A stretch of 64,000 nt of DNA from JAAFHB01 sp963675995. GTDB taxonomy: Bacteria; Bacteroidota; Bacteroidia; Bacteroidales; Prolixibacteraceae. Positions 28,070-35,793 of this stretch are shown piece by piece; positions within the stretch are counted from its first letter, which is position 1; each line of letters starts with the position of its first letter. The DNA lies in NCBI GenBank assembly GCA_963675995.2, contig CAXXIY010000001.1, positions 682,001-746,000 of the forward strand. Direction: 5' to 3'. The translations under genes were made by a program, and so were the position numbers. Below the pieces are notes generated by a model. The model ran no database searches. It saw nothing but the letters and a program-made list of their open reading frames with translations, and was not told where the DNA came from.

Positions 28070-28143
28070 AATAAATAAGAAAATGAATTAATTTGAAAAT
28101 TACTTTTGATGACCTTTTCAAATCTAAAACAAATGCAACGACA

Positions 28144-28611
28144 ATGACTAATATCGGTAAGTTGTACGATAGCCAATCACTCGAAATCATGCAAACCGCT
28201 GAGGATGCCTATGTTCGAGGTTCAAACCGGGTACATGAGATTAAAAATTTTGCACGTAAAGCTGGAATCAAACGTATTGGGATTGCCTTTTGTGTATCGC
28301 TACCAAAGGAGGCAGAAGCCGTAAAACACTTTCTTTCAGACGAGTTCGAAGTGTATAGTGTTGATTGTAAATGTGGAAAAGTGACAAAACACGAAATGTT
28401 AGGGTGTGAAGGTAATGGGATTATGTGCAACCCTGCTGGTCAGGCTGATTACCTGAAGAAATACAACACGGAACTCAATATTTCGATGGGCTTGTGCGTT
28501 GGCCACGATATGGTTTTTAACAAGGAATCTGTTTCGCCGGTCTCTACATTGGTGGTAAAGGACCGGACAAGTAAAAACAATACAATGGAAAGTATTCATA
28601 ATTTAATGTAA
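28144..28611 (+). CDS. DUF1847 metal-binding domain protein
   Basis: About 155 residues from the ATG at 28144; a TTG at 28093 would add 17 residues. It matches DUF1847 in KRIGIAFCVSLPKEAEAV, SVDCKCGKV, MCNPAGQADYL, LGLCVGHDMVF and LVVKDRTS. Usual family members have an extra N-terminal cysteine-rich zinc-like segment, which is absent here. Its role is unknown; DUF1847 genes often sit near redox and metallocluster genes in anaerobes. It follows the NifX-like gene. Confidence 0.85.
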   Translation: MTNIGKLYDSQSLEIMQTAEDAYVRGSNRVHEIKNFARKAGIKRIGIAFCVSLPKEAEAVKHFLSDEFEVYSVDCKCGKVTKHEMLGCEGNGIMCNPAGQADYLKKYNTELNISMGLCVGHDMVFNKESVSPVSTLVVKDRTSKNNTMESIHNLM

Positions 28612-28617
28612 ATTAAA

Positions 28618-29217
28618 ATGAGTGAATTTGATGCGCGCGCCCGTGAATGGGACAAAGATAAAATGCATATGGAACGTTCAGTGGCCATTGCTGCCGGGCT
28701 CCAGGAGATGATACCGATAACCCATTCCATGAAAGCCCTGGAATATGGAGCTGGTACCGGTATTCTGAGTTTCCTTCTAAAAGATCATTTTTCTGAAATT
28801 ACCCTGATGGACAATTCGCAGGAAATGATTAAAGTTTGTGTTGAAAAGAGCGAATTTTACCAAACCAGTCATATTCATCCGATTTGGTTGGATCTCGAAC
28901 ACTCCGATTTTGATGACAAATTTGATGTCATTTACAATCAAATGGTTATGCACCATGTCAATGGTGTTGAAGGGATGCTTCACAAATTTTATGATTTACT
29001 GAATCCAGGTGGTTATCTTGCTATTGCGGACCTCTTCCCTGAAGATGGCTCGTTTCATGGAATTAATGTTAAAGTTCATTGGGGCTTTGATCCTGAAGAA
29101 CTGACCGGCATTCTAAAAAAGGCCGGATTTAAGGAGGTGAAGTACAAACCCTGCTTTGAAGTTAAACGTGAATCTGGTCAGAAATTCCCCGTATTTCTTT
29201 TGGTGGCCCGGAAATAA
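28618..29217 (+). CDS. Class I SAM-dependent methyltransferase
   Basis: A 199-residue methyltransferase with ALEYGAGTGILSFLL (motif I), LMDNSQEMIKV and a late LNPGGYLAIADLFPEDGSFH. It is closely related to the many small methyltransferases annotated as acting on unknown small molecules. It is 6 bases from DUF1847, within the same apparent operon and between NifX-like and cytochrome genes. Substrate unassigned. Confidence 0.88.
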   Translation: MSEFDARAREWDKDKMHMERSVAIAAGLQEMIPITHSMKALEYGAGTGILSFLLKDHFSEITLMDNSQEMIKVCVEKSEFYQTSHIHPIWLDLEHSDFDDKFDVIYNQMVMHHVNGVEGMLHKFYDLLNPGGYLAIADLFPEDGSFHGINVKVHWGFDPEELTGILKKAGFKEVKYKPCFEVKRESGQKFPVFLLVARK

Positions 29218-29279
29218 GATTGCCATTATATCAGAAGATTGGATCGATATTTAAATATTAATTGCTTTGTATCTGTCTC

Positions 29280-29432
29280 ATGGAACCTACTATCTTGAGT
29301 TGCAAAAAATGTAATTGGCAGGGACCTCAGGATGAAATAGATTGGGATATAGTGGAAACCTGTATGGGTATAGATAAAATTGAAATTTGCCCCGTTTGTG
29401 GAAGTATGGAAATTTACCATCTGCACAATTGA
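29280..29432 (+). CDS. 50-residue zinc-ribbon protein
   Basis: A short frame with two CxxC knuckles, SCKKCNW (C8, C11) and ICPVCGS (C37, C40), separated by an acidic helix-like stretch (DEIDWDIVETC). It is typical of small zinc ribbons. It lies 62 bases after the methyltransferase gene and just before a perfect hairpin. Role unknown. Confidence 0.65.
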   Translation: MEPTILSCKKCNWQGPQDEIDWDIVETCMGIDKIEICPVCGSMEIYHLHN

Positions 29433-29468
29433 ACCTTGCTGCACTATAGCTGAAGTATTTTCTCATCT

Positions 29469-29515
29469 GAGTAGCCCTTATAATTTAAATTTAATTTAAA
29501 TTATAAGGGCTACTC
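29469..29515 (+). terminator. Perfect 22-bp hairpin, probable terminator
   Basis: The arms at 29469-29490 and 29494-29515 are exact reverse complements with a 3-nt loop (TTA), followed by ATTTTTAAAC. The length and perfection are unusual for a terminator; it may also act as an RNA-processing or bidirectional stop signal. Confidence 0.75.
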
Positions 29516-29579
29516 ATTTTTAAACATCTAAATAGCAATCAAATAGCACATTTATCTGAAGCTCACACCTGGAATTATA

Positions 29580-29595
29580 ATGAGCAAATGCTTAA
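29580..29595. promoter_or_regulatory. Operator palindrome, site 2
   Basis: ATGAGCAAATGCTTAA is a dyad close to the consensus. It lies about 27 bp upstream of the -7 box of the octaheme cytochrome gene. Confidence 0.65.
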
Positions 29596-29621
29596 ATCGT
29601 TTTCATTTATTGATATATCGC

Positions 29622-29629
29622 TATATTTG
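29622..29629 (+). promoter_or_regulatory. -7 element of the octaheme cytochrome operon
   Basis: TATATTTG matches TAnnTTTG. It is framed by operator sites 2 (upstream) and 3 (downstream). No perfect -33 TTTG is visible. Confidence 0.6.
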
Positions 29630-29643
29630 CATTTCATTCTAAA

Positions 29644-29659
29644 ATGAGCAGTTGCTCAT
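29644..29659. promoter_or_regulatory. Operator palindrome, site 3 (perfect arms)
   Basis: ATGAGCA-GT-TGCTCAT has perfect 7-bp arms. It lies in the expected 5' untranslated region, 28 bases before the ATG at 29688. With site 2, it is positioned for looping repression or a roadblock. Confidence 0.75.
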
Positions 29660-29687
29660 AACCTATGTCAAAAATAGAAGAGATGCT

Positions 29688-31292
29688 ATGTATAAAACCT
29701 TGCTAATTATAATCTTTAGTACAGTTGTTGCTTTGATTCTGGTTAATCTTCTTCATCATGAAGATAACTACAACCTTAAATTGGAGACGCTCCGGCACAA
29801 GTATGCTTTAAAAGATATTCCATCTGTTAATCACAGCAAACTTCCTGCCTTACAACAAAATTTTATTACACCTCAGGAGGTGACTGAAGCTTGCCTTTCG
29901 TGTCATACCGAAACACATAAGGAGGTGATGGCCTCCTCACATTGGAACTGGGAACGGGTAGCTTATGTAGAAGGGCGGGGAATCTCCTCCGCCGGGAAGA
30001 AAAATGTGATGAATAATTTTTGTCTCGGAACGAATTCTAACCAACAGTCATGTGCAAAATGCCATATCGGTTATGGCATGTCGAGCAGCCATTTCGATTT
30101 TAATAATGCCCGGAACGTAGATTGTATGGTGTGCCACGACAATAGTGATGAGTACCTGAAGGGAGCTTCCATGGCCGGTTACCCCGACCGTACCGTAAAC
30201 CTTAAAAATGTTGCTCAAAGTGTTGGCTCCCCTCGAAAAAGTAATTGCGGATCATGTCACTCTTTTGGCGGAGGTGGGAATAATGTAAAACATGGAGACC
30301 TGGATGTGGCTTTAAACTCCTGCAGTCGCGAAGTTGATGTTCACATGGGAGTCAATGGGATGAACCTGGAGTGTGTGGCCTGCCATACCGCTAAAAATCA
30401 TAACATTATTGGAAAGTTATATTCGGTTTCTTCTGATAACACGAATCGGGCCACCTGTGAACAATGCCACACCAATACCCCACACCTTAGCGATGTAATC
30501 AATCGGCATGGGTCAAGGGTTTCGTGCCAGGCATGTCACATTCCGGTTTACGCCAAGGTAAATTCAACTAAAATGTCCTGGAAATGGTCTGATGCCGGAA
30601 AATTGAAGGATGGTAAGCCATATGAGTTGGAGGACTCTCTGGGAAACCATAATTATATGTCGATTAAAGGTTCTTTCATTTGGGCACGAAATGTCAAACC
30701 CGATTACATCTGGTTTAACGGAACGGCTGATCACTATATTCTTGGGGATTCCATCAAATCGGTACCGGTACAAATGAACATTTTAAACGGCTCCTACAGT
30801 GACCGGCATTCAAAAATTATTCCGGTAAAGATTCATGTTGGCGATCAGATTTATGATAAGGTATATAACCGACTGGTTCAACCTAAACTTTATGGTGAAA
30901 CCGAAGGGGATAGCGCCTACTGGAAAGATTTTAAGTGGGACAAAGCTGTGGCCGCAGGGATGAAAGAGTCTGGCCTTCTTTACAGCGGAAAGTATGGTTT
31001 TGTTAAAACCGAAATGTACTGGCCGGTAAACCACATGGTTTCCCCTAAAGGGCAGGCAGTTGGCTGTGCTGAGTGTCATACCCGAAACAATGGACGTCTG
31101 GCAAAATTGACCGGGTTTTACCTGCCTGGGCGTGATCAAAACAAGACACTCGATTTTGTGGGATACTGGATGTTTATCCTGGCTCTGATTGCTGTTTTCG
31201 GGCATGCTGCACTTCGTATTTCGATGGATATTGCCCGGAATAAATACGAAAAGCAGATCATCAACTATGATGATGATAAACCCACAGAATAA
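29688..31292 (+). CDS. Octaheme c-type cytochrome, tetrathionate reductase (OTR) family
   Basis: With the ATG at 29688 the protein has 534 residues: an N-terminal membrane anchor/signal (LLIIIFSTVVALILVNLL), eight CxxCH haem sites (CLSCH near 69, CAKCH, CMVCH, CGSCH, CVACH, CEQCH, CQACH, CAECH) and a C-terminal membrane helix (GYWMFILALIAVFGHAAL). The layout is that of octaheme tetrathionate reductases, which in vitro also reduce nitrite and hydroxylamine. It is anchored facing the periplasm and followed by a cytochrome b gene that can feed it quinol electrons. The TTG farther upstream lies within operator site 3 and is rejected as the start. Confidence 0.93.
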   Translation: MYKTLLIIIFSTVVALILVNLLHHEDNYNLKLETLRHKYALKDIPSVNHSKLPALQQNFITPQEVTEACLSCHTETHKEVMASSHWNWERVAYVEGRGISSAGKKNVMNNFCLGTNSNQQSCAKCHIGYGMSSSHFDFNNARNVDCMVCHDNSDEYLKGASMAGYPDRTVNLKNVAQSVGSPRKSNCGSCHSFGGGGNNVKHGDLDVALNSCSREVDVHMGVNGMNLECVACHTAKNHNIIGKLYSVSSDNTNRATCEQCHTNTPHLSDVINRHGSRVSCQACHIPVYAKVNSTKMSWKWSDAGKLKDGKPYELEDSLGNHNYMSIKGSFIWARNVKPDYIWFNGTADHYILGDSIKSVPVQMNILNGSYSDRHSKIIPVKIHVGDQIYDKVYNRLVQPKLYGETEGDSAYWKDFKWDKAVAAGMKESGLLYSGKYGFVKTEMYWPVNHMVSPKGQAVGCAECHTRNNGRLAKLTGFYLPGRDQNKTLDFVGYWMFILALIAVFGHAALRISMDIARNKYEKQIINYDDDKPTE

Positions 31293-31329
31293 TACGAATA
31301 CCGATTAAACTATAGATATACAATAAGAT

Positions 31330-31977
31330 ATGCAAAAGGTATATATTTACAAACGATTTGAACGGTTCTGGCACTGGGTGCAGGCATCGCTGATCATGTT
31401 CCTGGCATTAACCGGATTCGAGGTTCATGGTGCTTTTAAGATATTTGGGTTTGAGAAGGCTGCCGATTTTCACCGGACTGCCTCGTGGATACTTATCGGA
31501 CTAATCATTTTTGCTATTTTCTGGCACCTCACAACAGGGGAATGGCGACAGTATATTCCAACTACCAAACAATTAAAGGAGCAGATGTTCTATTACATTT
31601 CAGGTATCTTCAAAGGGGAACATCACCCGACAGAAAGAACCGGACTGAGTAAACTGAATCCGCTTCAAAGGATTGTTTATTTATGTTTTAAACTGGTACT
31701 TGTTCCAATTACAATTATCTCGGGGATCCTTTATATGCTCTATAAAACCTTTGATCAAAACAACATAATAGTCATTGAAGATTATCCTTTGGCATCAATC
31801 GCATTCTGGCATACTCTTGGAGCCATACTACTAATGATATTTCTTGTTGTTCATGTATATATGACGACTACTGGAAAAACCCCTACATCAAATATCAAGG
31901 CGATGATCACCGGATATGAAGAGATTGAGGAAGATGCGGAGGAGACTAAAGTCGAAAACGATTCAAAACAAATTTAA
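31330..31977 (+). CDS. Cytochrome b subunit (b561/thiosulfate-reductase type)
   Basis: A 215-residue membrane protein with four or five hydrophobic helices and histidines for two b haems: FERFWHWVQ near the start, ADFHRTASWI, IFWHLTTGEW, FWHTLGAILL and FLVVHVYMTT. It resembles the cytochrome b subunits of thiosulfate reductases and hydrogenases, so it would pass quinol electrons to the octaheme cytochrome. The C-terminal tail is acidic. Its stop is 2 bases before the YeeE-type gene. Confidence 0.88.
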   Translation: MQKVYIYKRFERFWHWVQASLIMFLALTGFEVHGAFKIFGFEKAADFHRTASWILIGLIIFAIFWHLTTGEWRQYIPTTKQLKEQMFYYISGIFKGEHHPTERTGLSKLNPLQRIVYLCFKLVLVPITIISGILYMLYKTFDQNNIIVIEDYPLASIAFWHTLGAILLMIFLVVHVYMTTTGKTPTSNIKAMITGYEEIEEDAEETKVENDSKQI

Positions 31978-31979
31978 TC

Positions 31980-32498
31980 ATGAAGGCACAGAAATATATG
32001 AACCCCTACCTGGCCGGATTTTTATTAGGTCTGGTATTATTGGGAACAATCTATGTTACAGGGCGTGGATTGGGCGCCAGCGGCGCAGTGAAGAGTGTTG
32101 TTCTCTCATCTGTTGTTAAAGTAGTTCCCGGTCATGCTGCCAATACCCCTTTCCTAAAATCGTATAGTGAAGAGCATCCTGATGGACCTTTGAAAGACTG
32201 GCTGGTATTTGAAGTGATCGGCGTAATTATTGGCGCTTTTTTCTCGGGTGTGATCTCCAACCGGGTTGGTATCAAGTTGGAGAGAGGGCCGAATATTACC
32301 AATAAAACAAGGATTATTGCCGCTATCATTGGTGGAATACTTTTTGGGTTTGGGGCACAGCTTGGGCGTGGCTGTACGAGTGGGGCAGCCCTCAGCGGGA
32401 TGGCCGTGATGTCCTTTGGAGGTCTGATCACAATGGTTGCAATTTTCGGATCGGGTTATGCATTTGCCTGGTTCTTCAGAAAACTTTGGTTAAAATAA
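31980..32498 (+). CDS. YeeE/YedE sulfur transporter, first half
   Basis: A 172-residue membrane protein with the YeeE/YedE (DUF395) signatures GRGLGASGA and GAQLGRGCTSGAALSG, the latter carrying the transport cysteine. Characterised members (TsuA) import thiosulfate. Here the transporter is split into two genes; this half has about four membrane segments. It sits between the cytochrome b gene and the second half, with only 2 and 5 bases between stops and starts. Confidence 0.9.
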   Translation: MKAQKYMNPYLAGFLLGLVLLGTIYVTGRGLGASGAVKSVVLSSVVKVVPGHAANTPFLKSYSEEHPDGPLKDWLVFEVIGVIIGAFFSGVISNRVGIKLERGPNITNKTRIIAAIIGGILFGFGAQLGRGCTSGAALSGMAVMSFGGLITMVAIFGSGYAFAWFFRKLWLK

Positions 32499-32503
32499 TT
32501 GAT

Positions 32504-33700
32504 ATGGGACCATTAGTACCTTTTATTATCAGCAATGAGTTCAATCTGATCATTGCATTGATTGCCGGAATCGGGTTTGGATTCGTACTCGAACAGGCCG
32601 GATTCTCTTCTACCAAAAAATTGGTCGGGTTGTTCTACGGATATGATTTTACCGTGTTAAAAGTATTTTTCACTGCCGGTGTAACTGCCATGATTGGCGT
32701 TTTATTGCTCGCTCAGTGGGGCTTGCTTGATCTGAGCCTGATCTATATCAATCCAACCTTCCTGTGGTCCGCACTCCTTGGTGGGGCCATTATGGGGGTG
32801 GGATTTATAATTGGCGGATTTTGTCCCGGTACCAGTATATGTGCAGCATCTATTGGCAAATTGGATGGTCTGGCTTTTGTTTTTGGTGGTGGACTGGGGG
32901 TTGTTCTATTTGCCGAAGGCTATCCATTTGTCAAAAATATTTACCTTTCCGAAGCATGGGGAGGGGTTCTGATGAACGAAATGCTCGGTATGTCGAAAAT
33001 CGTGTTTGCCATTCTCCTTACTGCTGTGGCGTTCATCGCTTTTTATCTCACCGGACTTGTGGAAAATCGTGTGAATGGAGTGCCGACAGCAGTTAACCAA
33101 AGAAAGAGAGTTATCTATGCCTCTGCTATTGGATTTTCTTTCCTTATACTAGGGGTAATCGCATTTTTTCCGGATAGTAAAAACCGGATGGAGGCTCGTA
33201 TTAACAAAGCTGTTATTCAAAAGGATTTTACCGCTACTTCTGTTCCGGCGGATCAACTCGCCAGTGAAATTGTAAATAACTATTATCGGATCAATATAAT
33301 TGACGTCAGAGATACAGCCTCATTCAGGGCTTACCACCTCCCTTTTGCAATCAATATTCCATATGAGAAAATGGCTGACAGACAGTGGGGTAAAATTCTG
33401 GATCAGAAGCACAAGGTCAATTATTTTTATGCCGATGACAAACAGGTCGCAGCAAAAGCCTATTTATTGGCCGGCTATTTGGGTAATGCTGAAAATTATA
33501 TTCTTAACGGATCGGCAGTTAACTTTCGTAAATTGTTCTCCAATCTCACCCCTCCTAGGGCAGAGGCCAGCAAAAGCGAAATCGACACCTACAACTTCAG
33601 GCAAAAGGCGGCCACCGATATGAAGATGCTGGTTGATGCACTAAAAAATTCCTCAGAACCCGTAATCGCGAAAACAACCAAAATAAAAGGGGGATGTTAA
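32504..33700 (+). CDS. YeeE/YedE second half fused to a rhodanese-like domain
   Basis: About 398 residues from the ATG at 32504 (a TTG six codons up overlaps the previous gene). Residues about 1-230 are the second YeeE half, with GFGFVLEQAGFSSTKKL and GGFCPGTSICAASIGKLDG. After a last membrane helix the C-terminal part (about 250-350) is rhodanese-like: INIIDVRDTASFRAYHLP is clear, but the active-site loop reads FYADDKQ, without cysteine. It probably binds or positions sulfur carriers instead of doing catalysis. The tail ends KGGC. Confidence 0.88.
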   Translation: MGPLVPFIISNEFNLIIALIAGIGFGFVLEQAGFSSTKKLVGLFYGYDFTVLKVFFTAGVTAMIGVLLLAQWGLLDLSLIYINPTFLWSALLGGAIMGVGFIIGGFCPGTSICAASIGKLDGLAFVFGGGLGVVLFAEGYPFVKNIYLSEAWGGVLMNEMLGMSKIVFAILLTAVAFIAFYLTGLVENRVNGVPTAVNQRKRVIYASAIGFSFLILGVIAFFPDSKNRMEARINKAVIQKDFTATSVPADQLASEIVNNYYRINIIDVRDTASFRAYHLPFAINIPYEKMADRQWGKILDQKHKVNYFYADDKQVAAKAYLLAGYLGNAENYILNGSAVNFRKLFSNLTPPRAEASKSEIDTYNFRQKAATDMKMLVDALKNSSEPVIAKTTKIKGGC

Positions 33701-33814
33701 GCTATGACATTTACTTCAGAGAAGAATAATTAGGATACTTCTGCATCCAATCAAAGGATGTTATAGAGCTTATAATCTCTATTGAACAAGGAATTTCGGT
33801 TTTACCCAATTAAT

Positions 33815-34399
33815 ATGACCATACCCAGAATAAAACGACGACTGTACAAACCTCACAATTTCAAAGGATTCAAGGTTATTGGATTGCTTGAGGAGAACAA
33901 GGTGGTCGTTATAAACAATGAAGAGTCTGAAACGATCCGACTGAGCGATTTTGAGCTTCTGAATCAGGTGGAGGCAGCGCGAATAATGAAAGTTTCGCGT
34001 CCAACCTATACCCGCATCTACAATAGTGCACGACGCAAGGTGGCAGAGGCCCTGATAATGGGAAAAACGATCCTATTTCAAGGTGGAAATATCTATTTCG
34101 ACAGAAATTGGTACTCATGCAAAAGTTGTGGAAGTTTTTTTAATCAGCTTGAAAAAGAAAATGATATCAAAAATTGCACGATGTGTGGGTCCTTAGATAT
34201 TGTGCCCTACAACGAAAATACCTTACAAACCGTAATCGAACATATATGCATTTGTCCAAAGTGTGGCATAGAAAAAGTCAAATCACTTGGAATTCCCTGC
34301 AGAAATGAAATTTGCCCACAGTGTAAAGGTCCAATGATGCGAAAAGGGACATCACATTATAACAGATTGATAAATAATACGAAGAAACAATCATTATAA
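33815..34399 (+). CDS. DUF134 DNA-binding protein with zinc ribbons (copy 1)
   Basis: About 194 residues from the ATG at 33815. The N-terminal DUF134 domain has IRLSDFELLNQVEAARIMKV and SRPTYTRIYNSARRKVAEAL, a sigma-70-region-4-like helix-turn-helix. The C-terminal half has CxxC pairs CKSCG, CTMCG, CPKCG and CPQCK, two putative zinc or Fe-S sites. It is probably a redox- or metal-responsive regulator. Paralogue of the gene at 34873. A short inverted repeat (ATAGAG/CTCTAT, 33763-33782) lies upstream, not the shared operator. Confidence 0.88.
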   Translation: MTIPRIKRRLYKPHNFKGFKVIGLLEENKVVVINNEESETIRLSDFELLNQVEAARIMKVSRPTYTRIYNSARRKVAEALIMGKTILFQGGNIYFDRNWYSCKSCGSFFNQLEKENDIKNCTMCGSLDIVPYNENTLQTVIEHICICPKCGIEKVKSLGIPCRNEICPQCKGPMMRKGTSHYNRLINNTKKQSL

Positions 34400-34536
34400 A
34401 TAAGCATTCTCTCAAGGGTTATTATTTATAATTTTATGGACGGAATATTTTTGCATATTTGTATCGTCCGCATGAGATGTGGTACGTTTTCGTGAAACCA
34501 TTTTTTAAGGAGTTAAAAAAATTGTTATTTTCACAT

Positions 34537-34752
34537 TTAAACCTGAGGAATACGTTGTTTCCACATTAAAACCATCAGGAATAAAAATGTAAGGATAACC
34601 AGAATGATCCCGAAATAAAAATAGAATGTGTTAAAGAAAACGGTGTTAGCATTACAAAAATTCGAAGTACAACCAACAACGACCATGATCATCCAATCTA
34701 TAAACAGGAGGATCGGAAGGAAGATCAGAAACCTTAAAAATAGGTGTTTCAT
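34537..34752 (-). CDS. Small two-helix membrane protein
   Basis: A 71-residue protein with two hydrophobic segments (FLRFLIFLPILLFIDWMIMVVV and FYFYFGIILVILTFLFLMVLM as shorter visible cores) flanking CTSNFC. I do not recognise the family. It is divergent from DUF134 copy 2 and has its own good promoter (-7 TACGTTTG, -33 TTTG) overlapped by the palindromic operator, which supports it being real and part of the same regulon. Confidence 0.6.
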   Translation of the reverse strand: MKHLFLRFLIFLPILLFIDWMIMVVVGCTSNFCNANTVFFNTFYFYFGIILVILTFLFLMVLMWKQRIPQV

Positions 34753-34801
34753 TTTGTGATGGTATTAAGTACGTGTAAAATAGGATACTCATCAATTCAT
34801 A

Positions 34802-34833
34802 CAAACGTAAGCAGAATAATTGTATTAAGCAAA
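34802..34833 (-). promoter_or_regulatory. Promoter of the small membrane-protein gene
   Basis: On the minus strand a -33 TTTG (34833-34830) and a -7 TACGTTTG (34809-34802) are spaced by 20 nt, a good Bacteroidota match. The operator at 34825-34840 covers the -33. Confidence 0.65.
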
Positions 34834-34840
34834 TGCTCAT
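34825..34840. promoter_or_regulatory. Operator palindrome, site 4
   Basis: TTAAGCAAATGCTCAT is nearly the reverse complement of site 2. It sits between divergent genes, covers the -33 of the minus-strand gene, and lies between a TTG (34820) and a TATGAATA box (34841) on the plus strand, so it could control DUF134 copy 2 and the membrane protein together. Confidence 0.7.
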
Positions 34841-34872
34841 TATGAATATTACGAACAATTGATCATTTAATT

Positions 34873-35448
34873 ATGCCAAGACCGAAAATAATACGTAAAA
34901 TGAACAATCCCCCACATTTTAAGGGATTCAGCCCAATCGGGTTAAGTGAAGAAAACCATCCGGTAATCATCAATTTTGAAGAGTATGAGGCCATTCGTTT
35001 AAGTGATTTTGAGTTTCATGGTCATGTTGAAGCCGCACAAATCATGGGGGTTTCGCGTCCTACCTATACCCGAATTTATGAGAGTGCCAGGCGAAAGGTG
35101 GCAGAGGCTTTTGTGCAGGGAAGAACCATCGTTTTCGAAGGGGGTAAAGTTTATTTCGATAGCGAATGGTATTCATGTAATAGTTGTGGTTGTTGGTTTA
35201 ATCATACCGAAAAGGGTCAGAAAATTGAGCAATGTACCCTCTGCGGTTCAAAAGATATCGATCAATATTTCGATAATTCACAACACACAATTAATGAGGA
35301 CCTATGCGTTTGTCCAACGTGCGGAAACGAAACTGTACATCTGCCAGGAACACCCTGTAAAAATGAAATTTGTCCAACCTGTAATTGCCAGATGATTCGA
35401 AAAGGAGCCCCCCTTCAAAAGGAAATAAACAACAATAATTGCAAATAG
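34873..35448 (+). CDS. DUF134 DNA-binding protein with zinc ribbons (copy 2)
   Basis: A 191-residue paralogue of the gene at 33815. It has IRLSDFEFHGHVEAAQIMGV and SRPTYTRIYESARRKVAEAF in the DUF134 helix-turn-helix domain, then CNSCGCW, CTLCGS, CVCPTCG and CKNEICPTCN cysteine knuckles. It begins 33 bases after operator site 4, so it may repress itself (inference). Downstream at 16 bases is a NifX-like gene, then a ferredoxin and an MBL hydrolase, a common DUF134 neighbourhood in anaerobes. Confidence 0.9.
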   Translation: MPRPKIIRKMNNPPHFKGFSPIGLSEENHPVIINFEEYEAIRLSDFEFHGHVEAAQIMGVSRPTYTRIYESARRKVAEAFVQGRTIVFEGGKVYFDSEWYSCNSCGCWFNHTEKGQKIEQCTLCGSKDIDQYFDNSQHTINEDLCVCPTCGNETVHLPGTPCKNEICPTCNCQMIRKGAPLQKEINNNNCK

Positions 35449-35464
35449 CACAAATTACTACTTC

Positions 35465-35782
35465 ATGAAAGTTGCCATCACATCCACAGGAAATAGTTTG
35501 GAATCAAAATTAGATAACCATTTTGGACGGTGTTCCCATTTCGTTATTTATGACACTGAAAGTCACTCTACAGAGTTCATCCCCAATCCTAACAAAGAAA
35601 ATATTGAAGGGGCAGGTCAGGCCTCAGTTCAATTAATTGCTTCAAAAGGGGCTGTGAAAGTTGTATCCGGAGAGTTTGGAGCAAAAGTGAAATCACTTTT
35701 CGATAGTCTTAAGATTAAATTGATTATCCTAAAAGACCCTGATAAAAAAATTAGTTCCATTATTGAATTATTGAACCATTAA
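35465..35782 (+). CDS. NifX-like dinitrogenase-cofactor-domain protein
   Basis: A 105-residue stand-alone domain of the NifX/NafY/orange-protein group: VAITSTGNSLESKLDNHFGRC at the start (seen as shorter core SKLDNHFGRC), SGEFGAKVKSLF in the middle. Such proteins carry metal-sulfur clusters. It lacks the His/Cys tail of the paralogue at 27695. It is 16 bases after DUF134 copy 2 and 11 bases before a ferredoxin gene, so one operon is likely. Confidence 0.9.
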   Translation: MKVAITSTGNSLESKLDNHFGRCSHFVIYDTESHSTEFIPNPNKENIEGAGQASVQLIASKGAVKVVSGEFGAKVKSLFDSLKIKLIILKDPDKKISSIIELLNH

Positions 35783-35793
35783 TATTAAACAAA

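Noticed and set aside
33763..33782. ATAGAG/CTCTAT inverted repeat before DUF134 copy 1
   Set aside because: Short, unique and unlike the shared operator; noted only in the gene entry.
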